Positions 1 through 5,322 of a DNA stretch of 5,322 nucleotides are shown piece after piece. The number at the start of each line of letters is the position of its first letter. Position 1 is the first letter of the stretch. Both the position numbers and the translations under genes were made by a program. A model generated the notes under the pieces. It did not search any database and had not been told where the DNA came from. It was given only the letters and a program-made list of their open reading frames with translations. The stretch comes from Coriobacteriales bacterium (GTDB taxonomy: Bacteria > Actinomycetota > Coriobacteriia > Coriobacteriales > QAMH01): the NCBI GenBank assembly GCA_024408695.1, contig JAKSUU010000086.1, forward strand, positions 1 to 5,322. Reading direction: 5' to 3'.

Positions 1-587
1 CCATCGCTCTTTGCAATATTGGCAACTCTTTCTTTAGCAGATTCAGTTTGCAAACCAGATAGGCCACCTTGCGCTATGCAAACCCCGTCTGGATTCACCA
101 TAGGAACTGCATAGATTGCACAACCTTTCATTAATTGCGAATAACTAGAATTCTTATAACTCTCATCTAAGGTTAATTTAGTCAAAAAATCAGATATTTC
201 TGAAATTAATACTTGTGATGTTCTCCATTCACGCGCATGAATTGCCGCTGTTACAAATATTTTTTTTGAAGCATCTTTGTCTCCAATAATTAAACAGTCA
301 ACATTTCTTTTATCGACCGTTGTTGTTAAAACGTCACTTGTAACATACTGTGGATATTTCGATTTTAATGCCTCAATATCATTTTGTAAACTATCATAAG
401 TATAAAGTTCAGAATTTATATCTGCAATAATTTGCAAATCTTTCTTAACATTATCGGTTTTTACTTCTGCATCCTTTGATTGGTTTGAATCTAAAGAAGA
501 ATTAGAGCCACAAGCAAATAAAAACATACAGCTCAACAATAAAGTGAATATTATAAATCCATGACTTATTTTAAAGAACTTATTCAT
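1..587 (-). CDS. M14-family zinc carboxypeptidase, probable lipoprotein (partial, 3' end beyond the window)
   Basis: A zinc metallopeptidase of family M14, probably acting on peptide stems of the cell wall. The ATG at 585-587 gives 195 visible codons. Residues 1-26 form a lipoprotein-type signal: Lys residues, a hydrophobic stretch and a loose lipobox LFAC with Cys26, followed by a Ser/Asn/Asp-rich linker. The family signature is clear: HAREW at 117-121 carries zinc ligands His117 and Glu120, and VPMVNPDGV at 161-169 is the conserved strand and loop near the substrate site. This wording is closest, from memory, to gamma-D-glutamyl-diaminopimelate peptidases (YqgT/MpaA-like) rather than to digestive carboxypeptidases. 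The third zinc ligand, the downstream Asn-Arg segment and the catalytic Glu lie off the left edge, so activity cannot be judged. An in-frame TAA at 600-602 makes this ATG the first possible ATG start. It lies 22 bases after the SH3b gene, so cotranscription is likely. Family call firm; substrate inferred. Confidence 0.88.
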   Translation of the reverse strand, partial: MNKFFKISHGFIIFTLLLSCMFLFACGSNSSLDSNQSKDAEVKTDNVKKDLQIIADINSELYTYDSLQNDIEALKSKYPQYVTSDVLTTTVDKRNVDCLIIGDKDASKKIFVTAAIHAREWRTSQVLISEISDFLTKLTLDESYKNSSYSQLMKGCAIYAVPMVNPDGVCIAQGGLSGLQTESAKERVANIAKSD

Positions 588-592
588 ATTAG

Positions 593-597
593 TCCTC
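593..597 (-). promoter_or_regulatory. Ribosome binding site of the M14 peptidase gene
   Basis: GAGGA on the minus strand lies 5 bases before the ATG at 585-587, inside the 22-base gap after the SH3b gene. It supports the chosen start and separate translation of the peptidase from a shared message. Confidence 0.65.
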
Positions 598-609
598 GCT
601 TAAAATACT

Positions 610-1647
610 CTATGCTGGAGTCAAATACTCAGACAACGAATAACCATAATGTCCATAATATTTAATATAGTAAAAACCGTTTGATGAATTTGAAATATAA
701 GTTACATAAGAGCCAAGAGGAATAGTACAAATGGTAGATGCGGAGGTGTTAGGAGACGATCTTAAACTAATCCATTCTTGACAATTAACAACTTTGTAAG
801 TTAGACTTGAATAATTTTTGGACCCACCAGTATATACAGAAGAAAGATATGACGCTAGTGCATAGCCAGTATCTCCAAGATATATAACTTTATAAAACCC
901 ATTACTAGCGTTTTCTACATAAGAAACACAAGCGCCTAAAGGAATTTGGCAAATTTCGGAAGCATTAGTTGAGGGACTTGTCCTTAAAGTAATACTTTCT
1001 TTACAATTTACCACATACATTGTAGAGTATGTTGTGTCCTTACTCGGTAAGTCTTCTTTTGGTTTACTTTGCTTATCTAAGCTTAAATAAGACGCTAAAG
1101 CATAGCCATTTTTTCCTAAATAACTAACTTCATAAAAACCGTTTTCAGCTGTACTAATAACAGATACTGATTCACCAAAAGGGATTTGACAAATCTCAGA
1201 AGAATCAACATCAGGCTTTTCTCTTAATGTTATACTTTCTTTGCAATTAACAACATAATATGTAGTGTATTCAACAGGTTTAGAGGAGTTTGTTTCAATC
1301 GTAACAGTATCTTGCTTATTATTTGAATTAATCATTATAACTGCAATTATTGTTCCGGCTATAATAACTAATGCAATTAACAAAATTATTAAAATTGGAA
1401 CTAAACGCGAGCGTTTTTTAGGGTCATTGTTTAAGGCACTCTCCTCTAAAGTTTCGCCCTGTGTATTCCCCCCGCTAACAATAGGAATCGGTGCAGTATC
1501 TGCAGGACTTACACCATAAATTGGGCCGACATCATTTGATGAATTATTTTGAATGCCTTGATTTGTATCAGAAACATCTCTGCCACAATTTACGCAAAAC
1601 TTTGTACCTTCATCGATTTCATATCTACAATATGGACAAAAGGGCAT
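610..1647 (-). CDS. Membrane protein: N-terminal zinc ribbon, one TM helix, three SH3b repeats
   Basis: A 345-aa single-pass membrane protein of no named family that I recognise. Residues 4-21 are a zinc ribbon (Cys4, Cys7, Cys18, Cys21; CPYC and CVNCG). A flexible Asn/Ser/Pro-rich linker follows to about residue 75, then a basic cluster KKRSR (77-81), and one transmembrane helix at about 82-106. The basic cluster before the helix predicts N-inside topology: ribbon in the cytoplasm, the rest outside. Outside lie three bacterial SH3 (SH3b) repeats at about 127-190, 207-270 and 281-343, each with the pattern VVNC-x-E-x-I-x-LR, then ICxIPxG, NGFY and GYxLxxYL. SH3b domains commonly bind peptidoglycan or its peptides. 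The ATG is the first possible ATG start, because an in-frame TGA lies at 1660-1662; the stop is TAG. The M14 peptidase gene starts 22 bases downstream. A role in anchoring to or sensing the wall is inferred. Confidence 0.9.
   Translation of the reverse strand: MPFCPYCRYEIDEGTKFCVNCGRDVSDTNQGIQNNSSNDVGPIYGVSPADTAPIPIVSGGNTQGETLEESALNNDPKKRSRLVPILIILLIALVIIAGTIIAVIMINSNNKQDTVTIETNSSKPVEYTTYYVVNCKESITLREKPDVDSSEICQIPFGESVSVISTAENGFYEVSYLGKNGYALASYLSLDKQSKPKEDLPSKDTTYSTMYVVNCKESITLRTSPSTNASEICQIPLGACVSYVENASNGFYKVIYLGDTGYALASYLSSVYTGGSKNYSSLTYKVVNCQEWISLRSSPNTSASTICTIPLGSYVTYISNSSNGFYYIKYYGHYGYSLSEYLTPA
619..1269 (-). repeat. Three tandem SH3b-coding repeats
   Basis: The units lie at about 1078-1269, 838-1029 and 619-807. 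Units 1 and 2 are exactly 80 codons (240 bases) apart. By hand alignment they share about 43 of 64 residues, while units 2 and 3 share about 35 of 63. Matching DNA words are visible, for example GGCTATGC at the GYA codons of units 1 and 2, but the copies have clearly diverged. Each unit keeps two cysteines 18 residues apart (135/153, 215/233, 289/307). This is internal domain duplication within one gene, not a mobile repeat. Confidence 0.85.
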
Positions 1648-1657
1648 GTTGCTTAAA

Positions 1658-1661
1658 CCTC
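1658..1661 (-). promoter_or_regulatory. Ribosome binding site of the SH3b gene (long spacing)
   Basis: GAGG on the minus strand lies 10 bases before the ATG at 1645-1647, slightly longer than usual. It overlaps an in-frame TGA at 1660-1662, so the reading frame cannot extend upstream and the start is settled. Translation may be weaker than for the neighbouring 215-aa gene, which has a near-perfect site. Confidence 0.5.
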
Positions 1662-1721
1662 AATTCGCATAACCACAGTAATTTAAAAAGTATTTCGTTG
1701 GTTATTCAACAATACACAATT

Positions 1722-1727
1722 ATTGTA
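1722..1727 (-). promoter_or_regulatory. Possible -10 element for the SH3b-peptidase pair (weak)
   Basis: The 117-base gap 1648-1764 is the longest in the window and the likeliest place for a promoter of the two downstream genes. TACAAT on the minus strand matches the -10 consensus at 5 of 6 positions, and a start near 1715 would give a leader of about 70 bases. I see no good -35 element at the right distance. Such words are frequent by chance in AT-rich DNA, so this is only a candidate. A 6-base inverted repeat (ACAATA/TATTGT, 1709-1726) overlaps it. Confidence 0.2.
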
Positions 1728-1764
1728 AAAAGTATATTTGAACAACAAATGTAAGTGTTAAAAA

Positions 1765-2412
1765 CTATTTAACTATTCTTGTGCCACATTCACCACAGAA
1801 AAGAGCACCAGGTTTAGTTGTAGCGCCACACTTTGCACACTTATGAGCTTCTGGAAGATTTGAAACTGAAGAAGCGGGTGCTGTTGGTTGAACGGGTGTA
1901 GCATTTTGAGTCGCTGTTGCTTGGGAACCTGTAGCAACTGAAGATGAAACTTGATTTGCACCTTGTGCATTCTGAGAACTAGCGCTAGCAGCTTGTGGTG
2001 TTGAACTATTTGGACTTGTACTTTGTGTAGTTGCCGTAGCACCAGAAGCACTGCTAGGTAATTTTTTATCATCTGCATCAGACTTTTTACCAGTATCTGC
2101 GTTTTCTGGCTCAGGTAATTCCACTTGACTTTCTAATAATTTGTTTAATCTTTCCATGTCAATCTCTGCAAGTTTTTCAAGAGCTTTTTGAGTTTCTTTT
2201 TCAATAGCTTTTTGGAAATTTAAATAATGAAATAATTTAACAAGTAAAAAAATGCCAACAATAGCAAGCACAATATAAATAAAAATTGAAAATACAGTTA
2301 CAAGAACAGCACCAGTTGCTGCACTCTGCACAGCATTTGAAGCGCTATTGTAATAAGAATTATAGTTTGAAGAGCTAGCTAAAATAGAAAACAATGTAAA
2401 AGTATTAGGCAT
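1765..2412 (-). CDS. Membrane protein with coiled coil, Ser/Thr/Ala/Gln-rich linker and C-terminal zinc ribbon
   Basis: A 215-aa hypothetical membrane protein; I do not recognise a named family. The short N-terminal part (1-33) is uncharged and rich in Ser, Asn, Tyr and Ala. One transmembrane helix lies at about 35-62. It is followed by Lys-containing residues and a charged, probably helical or coiled-coil stretch (about 66-98, rich in Glu, Lys and Leu). Positive charge after the helix predicts N-outside, C-inside topology. Residues about 118-187 are a low-complexity Ser/Thr/Ala/Gln/Pro linker. The C-terminus is a zinc ribbon with Cys192, Cys195, Cys206 and Cys209 (CAKCG and CGECG), so the ribbon should be cytoplasmic. 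The ATG has an excellent ribosome binding site and an in-frame TAA upstream at 2431-2433; the stop is TAG. It lies 83 bases after pheT and 117 before another zinc-ribbon membrane protein. A scaffold or regulatory role is possible but not shown. Confidence 0.85.
   Translation of the reverse strand: MPNTFTLFSILASSSNYNSYYNSASNAVQSAATGAVLVTVFSIFIYIVLAIVGIFLLVKLFHYLNFQKAIEKETQKALEKLAEIDMERLNKLLESQVELPEPENADTGKKSDADDKKLPSSASGATATTQSTSPNSSTPQAASASSQNAQGANQVSSSVATGSQATATQNATPVQPTAPASSVSNLPEAHKCAKCGATTKPGALFCGECGTRIVK
1852..2061 (-). other. Low-complexity linker-coding segment
   Basis: This stretch encodes residues 118-187 of the 215-aa zinc-ribbon protein. It consists almost wholly of Ser, Thr, Ala, Gln, Asn, Pro, Gly and Val, with no acidic, basic or aromatic residue until a single Glu just beyond it. 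It is probably a disordered tether between the membrane-proximal helix and the zinc ribbon. No exact tandem unit is visible, so it is compositionally biased rather than a true repeat. Confidence 0.7.
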
Positions 2413-2415
2413 GAT

Positions 2416-2425
2416 TACCTCCTTT
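2416..2425 (-). promoter_or_regulatory. Strong Shine-Dalgarno site of the 215-aa zinc-ribbon gene
   Basis: The minus strand reads AAAGGAGGTA, a near-perfect match to the end of 16S rRNA, with GGAGG about 5 to 6 bases before the ATG at 2410-2412. It is the strongest ribosome binding site in the window and suggests efficient translation. A possible -10 word TAAAAT lies upstream at 2443-2448, but no convincing -35 accompanies it. Confidence 0.85.
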
Positions 2426-2468
2426 ATAAATTAACTAAACATATTTTAAATCAAAAATTAAAGAAATT

Positions 2469-2492
2469 AACTGTTAAAAAATTTAAACGGTT
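2469..2492 (-). terminator. Weak AT-rich hairpin after pheT (possible terminator)
   Basis: Just past the pheT TAA stop, the minus strand has AACCGTT, a 10-base AT-only spacer and AACAGTT. These pair over 7 bases with one C-A mismatch, and T-rich sequence follows. The stem is short and poor in GC, so it may be a weak or leaky terminator or simply chance in AT-rich DNA. If it does not work, the left-hand genes would receive read-through from pheST. Confidence 0.25.
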
Positions 2493-2495
2493 ATT

Positions 2496-4931
2496 TTACC
2501 TAACTGTTGCATTTAACGATCCGGCAAGTTTTTTAATAATTTTTTGATGTACACTGTCGGCTTCTTCGCTGGTTAGAGTTTTATCCAAGCTACGGTAAGT
2601 TAAACGATATGCCATAGATTTTTTGCCCTCGCCAACTCGTTTTTCATCCCTGTATACATCAAAAAGTTGAACATCTTCTAGCAATTGTTTACCAGCTTTT
2701 TTAATGGTGTTAAGGATTTTTGCGGCCGAAACATCCTCATCTACTACAAGAGCTAGATCAAATTCAATTGCTGGGAACTGTGGAATTTCTTTATAAGTAC
2801 GCATAAGTTGAGACAAATTAACAAGTTGCTTGCATTCAAATTCAAATGCAACAACTTGATTTTCTATATCAAATGCCTCGCATACAAGTGGATGAATCAC
2901 ACCAATCCAACCAATGGAATTTCCATTTACAATAACATTAACTCCGCACCCCGGTAAAATCCATGCATAGCTGTCATCAACATCCCTTAGCATATAATCC
3001 TCTATACAAAGTTCACGAAGCAAATTTTCAACTGTGCCTTTTGCATCATAAAAATCTACTTCGCATGCCTGAGTGTTCCAGCCCTTTTGGGAGATAGATC
3101 CACACATAACCCCACAAAGCATATTTTTTTCTTTTACGCTATAGTCATCCCCATGCATCTGTTTTGTAAAGACCGCACCGCGTTCAAATAAAAATACATC
3201 ACTTACGCCCCGATTAACATTATAATTAACACTTCGCAAAAGACCTGGCAAAATACTCTGACGCATAACAGACATATCACTACTCATTGGATTAAGCAAA
3301 ACAACATTGTTATCTGCATCTAAGCATGACAAACGTGCTTTTTCAATATCATCTTTGTCTGCCAAAGAATAGGTCATAGTTTCATTAAGACCACAGCTGC
3401 GCAAAGTTTGCGAAATCTTCTTATAGATCTTTTGCTCTTTGGTCTTAAGACCAGCGACAGCATTGTGTGGCAAAGCAGATTCAATTTTATCCATGCCATA
3501 AATGCGCAAAACTTCTTCCGCAAGATCTGCCGCGCGAGTAAGGTCAAATCTAAATGTAGGAGTCTCAACAGTCCAAACATCACCAGCCTCTGTAACCATG
3601 CAGCCCAAATCTTCTAGGATTTCGCGTTGTTTTTGATTAGAAATATCTGCGCCAATAAGGTCATTAGTAAATTGTGGATTATATTCAATTGACCAAGGTT
3701 CAAATGGATCTGGATAGACATCAATGTATTCTTTACAGTAAGTGCCACCAGCAAGTTCAGTGATTAGAGCACAAGCAATATTGCATGCCTCATCACATAA
3801 ATTAGGATCAACGCAACGTTCAAAACGCATTGATGATTCGCTACTTAGGTTTAAACTATGACTAGTTCTTGTGGTGTGACCCATGTCAAAGCAAGCGCTC
3901 TCAAGCAAAATGTCGAAAGTATCATCACTTACTTCACTATCAAGTCCGCCCATAACCCCAGCAAGTGCAACCGCAACATCACCATTTGAGATAACAGCCA
4001 TATCAGAATTTAAAGTGCGCTCAATCTCATCAAGGGTTGTAAATTTTTCGCCATCACTAGCAGCGCGAACATTTATATTAACTTTGCCATCTGCACCCTT
4101 ATTTAGTTTGGCAAGGTCAAATGCATGTAAAGGCTGGCCAAGTTCAAACAAAATGTAATTTGTTGCATCGACAACATTATTAATGCTTCTGCAGTTCATG
4201 GCAGTTAGGCGCTCTACCAACCATTCTGGAGAAGGTCCAATCTTTACGCCTTTAATAACATTGGCACAATATCGATAACACAAGCCAGAATCTTTAATTT
4301 CAACATCTGCATAATTGCAAGCATCATCATCTGCAACAGCACCAGGCAAGGCGCATGGTGCCTTATATGTATGTGGAACATGATACATGGCTCCAATTTC
4401 TCGAGCCATTCCAAACTGAGACAAGCAATCCCCACGATTAGGAGTAATTTCAAGATCAATAATTGTATCACCACTTGCAAGATAATCGCTAAATGGCATT
4501 CCAATTGGAGTATCGGCAGGCAAAACCATAATACCATCATGGTTGTCTCCAAGACCAAGCTCTCGCTCAGAACAAATCATGCCACAGCTCTCAACGCCAC
4601 GAAGTTTAGTCTTTTTAATCTTTGTGCCATCTGGCATAACAGAACCTAAAGTAACAACACAAACCTTCATATCTGCAGCAATATTAGGAGCACCACATAC
4701 TATTTGAGTATCTTGTCCATCACCAAGATCCACAATGCAAACATGCATATGATCGCTATCTGGGTGATCAACACAAGATTTTACATAGCCAACTACAAAG
4801 CCTTCATAGGTAGCCCCTGTTGTTGTGCCATCTTCGACTCCGCTACCGGTTAAATCTAGACGATCGCAAAACTCTTTAATATCACTTGGAACTTCTACAA
4901 ATTCTTTTAACCAATTTAAACTAATAAGCAT
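2496..4931 (-). CDS. pheT: Phenylalanyl-tRNA synthetase beta subunit
   Basis: The large subunit of the cytoplasmic alpha2-beta2 enzyme that attaches phenylalanine to tRNA-Phe. At 811 aa it has the usual bacterial length and full domain order. An N-terminal B1 domain is followed by an EMAP-type tRNA-binding OB domain (about 42-150; HPDSDHM, IVCGAPNI and KLRGVES motifs). Next come the B3/B4 editing domain (about 212-390), the B5 domain (about 410-483; FDLTRAADLAEEVLRIYGMD), the catalytic-like core (about 490-700; LNPMSSDMSVMRQSILPGLL) and the C-terminal FDX-ACB anticodon-binding domain (about 717-811). His269 in GQPLHAFD and Glu344 in LLESACFD appear to match editing-site residues known from Thermus PheT, so removal of mischarged Tyr is probably retained. 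The ATG follows an in-frame TAA at 4935-4937 and a good ribosome binding site; the stop is TAA. It lies 28 bases after pheS, an operon pair. Any leader control, such as a T-box, would lie upstream of pheS, outside the window. Confidence 0.98.
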   Translation of the reverse strand: MLISLNWLKEFVEVPSDIKEFCDRLDLTGSGVEDGTTTGATYEGFVVGYVKSCVDHPDSDHMHVCIVDLGDGQDTQIVCGAPNIAADMKVCVVTLGSVMPDGTKIKKTKLRGVESCGMICSERELGLGDNHDGIMVLPADTPIGMPFSDYLASGDTIIDLEITPNRGDCLSQFGMAREIGAMYHVPHTYKAPCALPGAVADDDACNYADVEIKDSGLCYRYCANVIKGVKIGPSPEWLVERLTAMNCRSINNVVDATNYILFELGQPLHAFDLAKLNKGADGKVNINVRAASDGEKFTTLDEIERTLNSDMAVISNGDVAVALAGVMGGLDSEVSDDTFDILLESACFDMGHTTRTSHSLNLSSESSMRFERCVDPNLCDEACNIACALITELAGGTYCKEYIDVYPDPFEPWSIEYNPQFTNDLIGADISNQKQREILEDLGCMVTEAGDVWTVETPTFRFDLTRAADLAEEVLRIYGMDKIESALPHNAVAGLKTKEQKIYKKISQTLRSCGLNETMTYSLADKDDIEKARLSCLDADNNVVLLNPMSSDMSVMRQSILPGLLRSVNYNVNRGVSDVFLFERGAVFTKQMHGDDYSVKEKNMLCGVMCGSISQKGWNTQACEVDFYDAKGTVENLLRELCIEDYMLRDVDDSYAWILPGCGVNVIVNGNSIGWIGVIHPLVCEAFDIENQVVAFEFECKQLVNLSQLMRTYKEIPQFPAIEFDLALVVDEDVSAAKILNTIKKAGKQLLEDVQLFDVYRDEKRVGEGKKSMAYRLTYRSLDKTLTSEEADSVHQKIIKKLAGSLNATVR

Positions 4932-4937
4932 AATTTA

Positions 4938-4943
4938 TCCTTT
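4938..4943 (-). promoter_or_regulatory. Ribosome binding site of pheT
   Basis: AAAGGA on the minus strand lies 6 bases before the ATG at 4929-4931, within the 28-base pheS-pheT gap. The in-frame TAA between the site and the ATG (4935-4937) rules out an earlier start. Confidence 0.75.
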
Positions 4944-4959
4944 CTACGCCAATAACAAA

Positions 4960-5322
4960 TTAATACTGACGCAAAAATCGCATATCGCCTTCTAGTAAAA
5001 TGCGCAAATCTGGGATATTGTAGCGCAAACATGCAAGACGTTCAACGCCTACACCAAAGGCAAAGCCACTATATTTGTTTGTATCGATTCCAACATATTC
5101 AAAAACATTTGGATCGACCATGCCACAACCTAAAATTTCAACCCAACCTGTATTTTTGCAAAAACGGCAACCATCACCGTGACAAACGCCACAACTAATG
5201 TCCATTTCGGCACTTGGTTCTGTAAATGGAAAGAAATGTGCACGAAGGCGAACTTCACGATCTGGTCCAAAAAACTGCTTTACAAAATACTCTAGAGTGC
5301 CTTTTAAATGCGCAAAAGAAAT
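4960..5322 (-). CDS. pheS: Phenylalanyl-tRNA synthetase alpha subunit (C-terminal part; start beyond the window)
   Basis: The catalytic subunit of the class II enzyme that activates phenylalanine with ATP and charges tRNA-Phe together with PheT. The frame is open to the right edge, giving 120 visible residues; roughly two thirds of the usual 340-350 aa is missing. The Met at 5203-5205 is internal, not the start. Visible residues 5-40 contain LKGTL and class II motif 2 ending in [13 protein letters not shown]. Motif 3 is at 84-100 ([13 protein letters not shown]), with the conserved Phe-Ala-Phe of the phenylalanine pocket and the ATP-binding Arg. The end, DMRFLRQY, is typical of PheS. Between motifs 2 and 3 lies a cysteine cluster, Cys44-x2-Cys47-x4-Cys52-x2-Cys55 ([12 protein letters not shown]), resembling a small metal site and absent from the E. 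coli protein. The usual GMVHPNV appears as GMVDPNV. The stop is TAA, 28 bases before pheT. Confidence 0.97.
   Translation of the reverse strand: MSFAHLKGTLEYFVKQFFGPDREVRLRAHFFPFTEPSAEMDISCGVCHGDGCRFCKNTGWVEILGCGMVDPNVFEYVGIDTNKYSGFAFGVGVERLACLRYNIPDLRILLEGDMRFLRQY

Noticed and set aside
838..1269. CRISPR-like regular spacing of repeated DNA words
   Set aside because: The 240-base period is in frame and codes for SH3b domains; there are no short identical repeats with unique spacers.
1697..1710. Small hairpin GTTG/CAAC in the gap before the SH3b gene as a terminator
   Set aside because: The stem is only four pairs with no T-run after it on the minus strand.
1265..1754. Plus-strand open frames at 1265-1519 and 1491-1754
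   Set aside because: They lie opposite the zinc-ribbon/SH3b gene and its upstream gap, have no recognisable domain, and their composition is the mirror of the real coding strand.
1773..2078. Minus-strand open frame of 101 codons inside the 215-aa zinc-ribbon gene
   Set aside because: It is a frame-shifted reading of the low-complexity linker; its Leu/Gln/Val-rich product is an artefact of Ser/Thr/Ala codons.
2413..2495. Riboswitch or T-box leader in the pheT to zinc-ribbon gap
   Set aside because: The gap is only 83 bases, AT-rich, and shows neither a T-box consensus nor a stable stem.
3374..4649. Several open frames on both strands inside pheT (3374-3583, 3408-3617, 3883-4158, 4244-4558, 4371-4649)
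   Set aside because: All overlap a full-length, unmistakable pheT and show no domain of their own.
4960..5205. A short 81-aa gene starting at the Met at 5203-5205
   Set aside because: The frame continues upstream to the right edge with conserved PheS motif 2, so this Met is internal to pheS.

Overview
The window is AT-rich bacterial DNA carrying five genes, all on the minus strand, so transcription runs from the right edge to the left. It uses the standard bacterial code: TGG encodes Trp and the visible stops are TAA and TAG. The PheT sequence and the Cys-rich PheS resemble, from memory, those of Coriobacteriia (Actinomycetota), but the AT-rich composition would also fit Bacillota. The taxonomic call is therefore tentative.

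In order of transcription, the right edge holds the C-terminal third of pheS (4960..5322), followed after 28 bases by complete pheT (2496..4931). These are the two subunits of phenylalanyl-tRNA synthetase in the usual pheST operon. After an 83-base gap with a very strong ribosome binding site comes a 215-aa membrane protein with a C-terminal zinc ribbon (1765..2412). After a further 117 bases comes a 345-aa membrane protein with an N-terminal zinc ribbon, one transmembrane helix and three extracytoplasmic SH3b repeats (610..1647). Only 22 bases later a probable lipoprotein of the M14 zinc carboxypeptidase family begins (1..587). It runs off the left edge.

The left half reads as a small cell-envelope module. 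The two zinc-ribbon proteins have mirror-image layouts (ribbon at the C end with N-out topology; ribbon at the N end with N-in topology), so both ribbons should face the cytoplasm. The SH3b repeats and the M14 peptidase should both lie outside, where peptidoglycan binding and stem-peptide cleavage would fit. The close coupling of the SH3b gene and the peptidase gene suggests joint function; this is inference. No RNA gene, CRISPR array, insertion sequence, attachment site or origin was found. There is no gene-free stretch above 300 bases.
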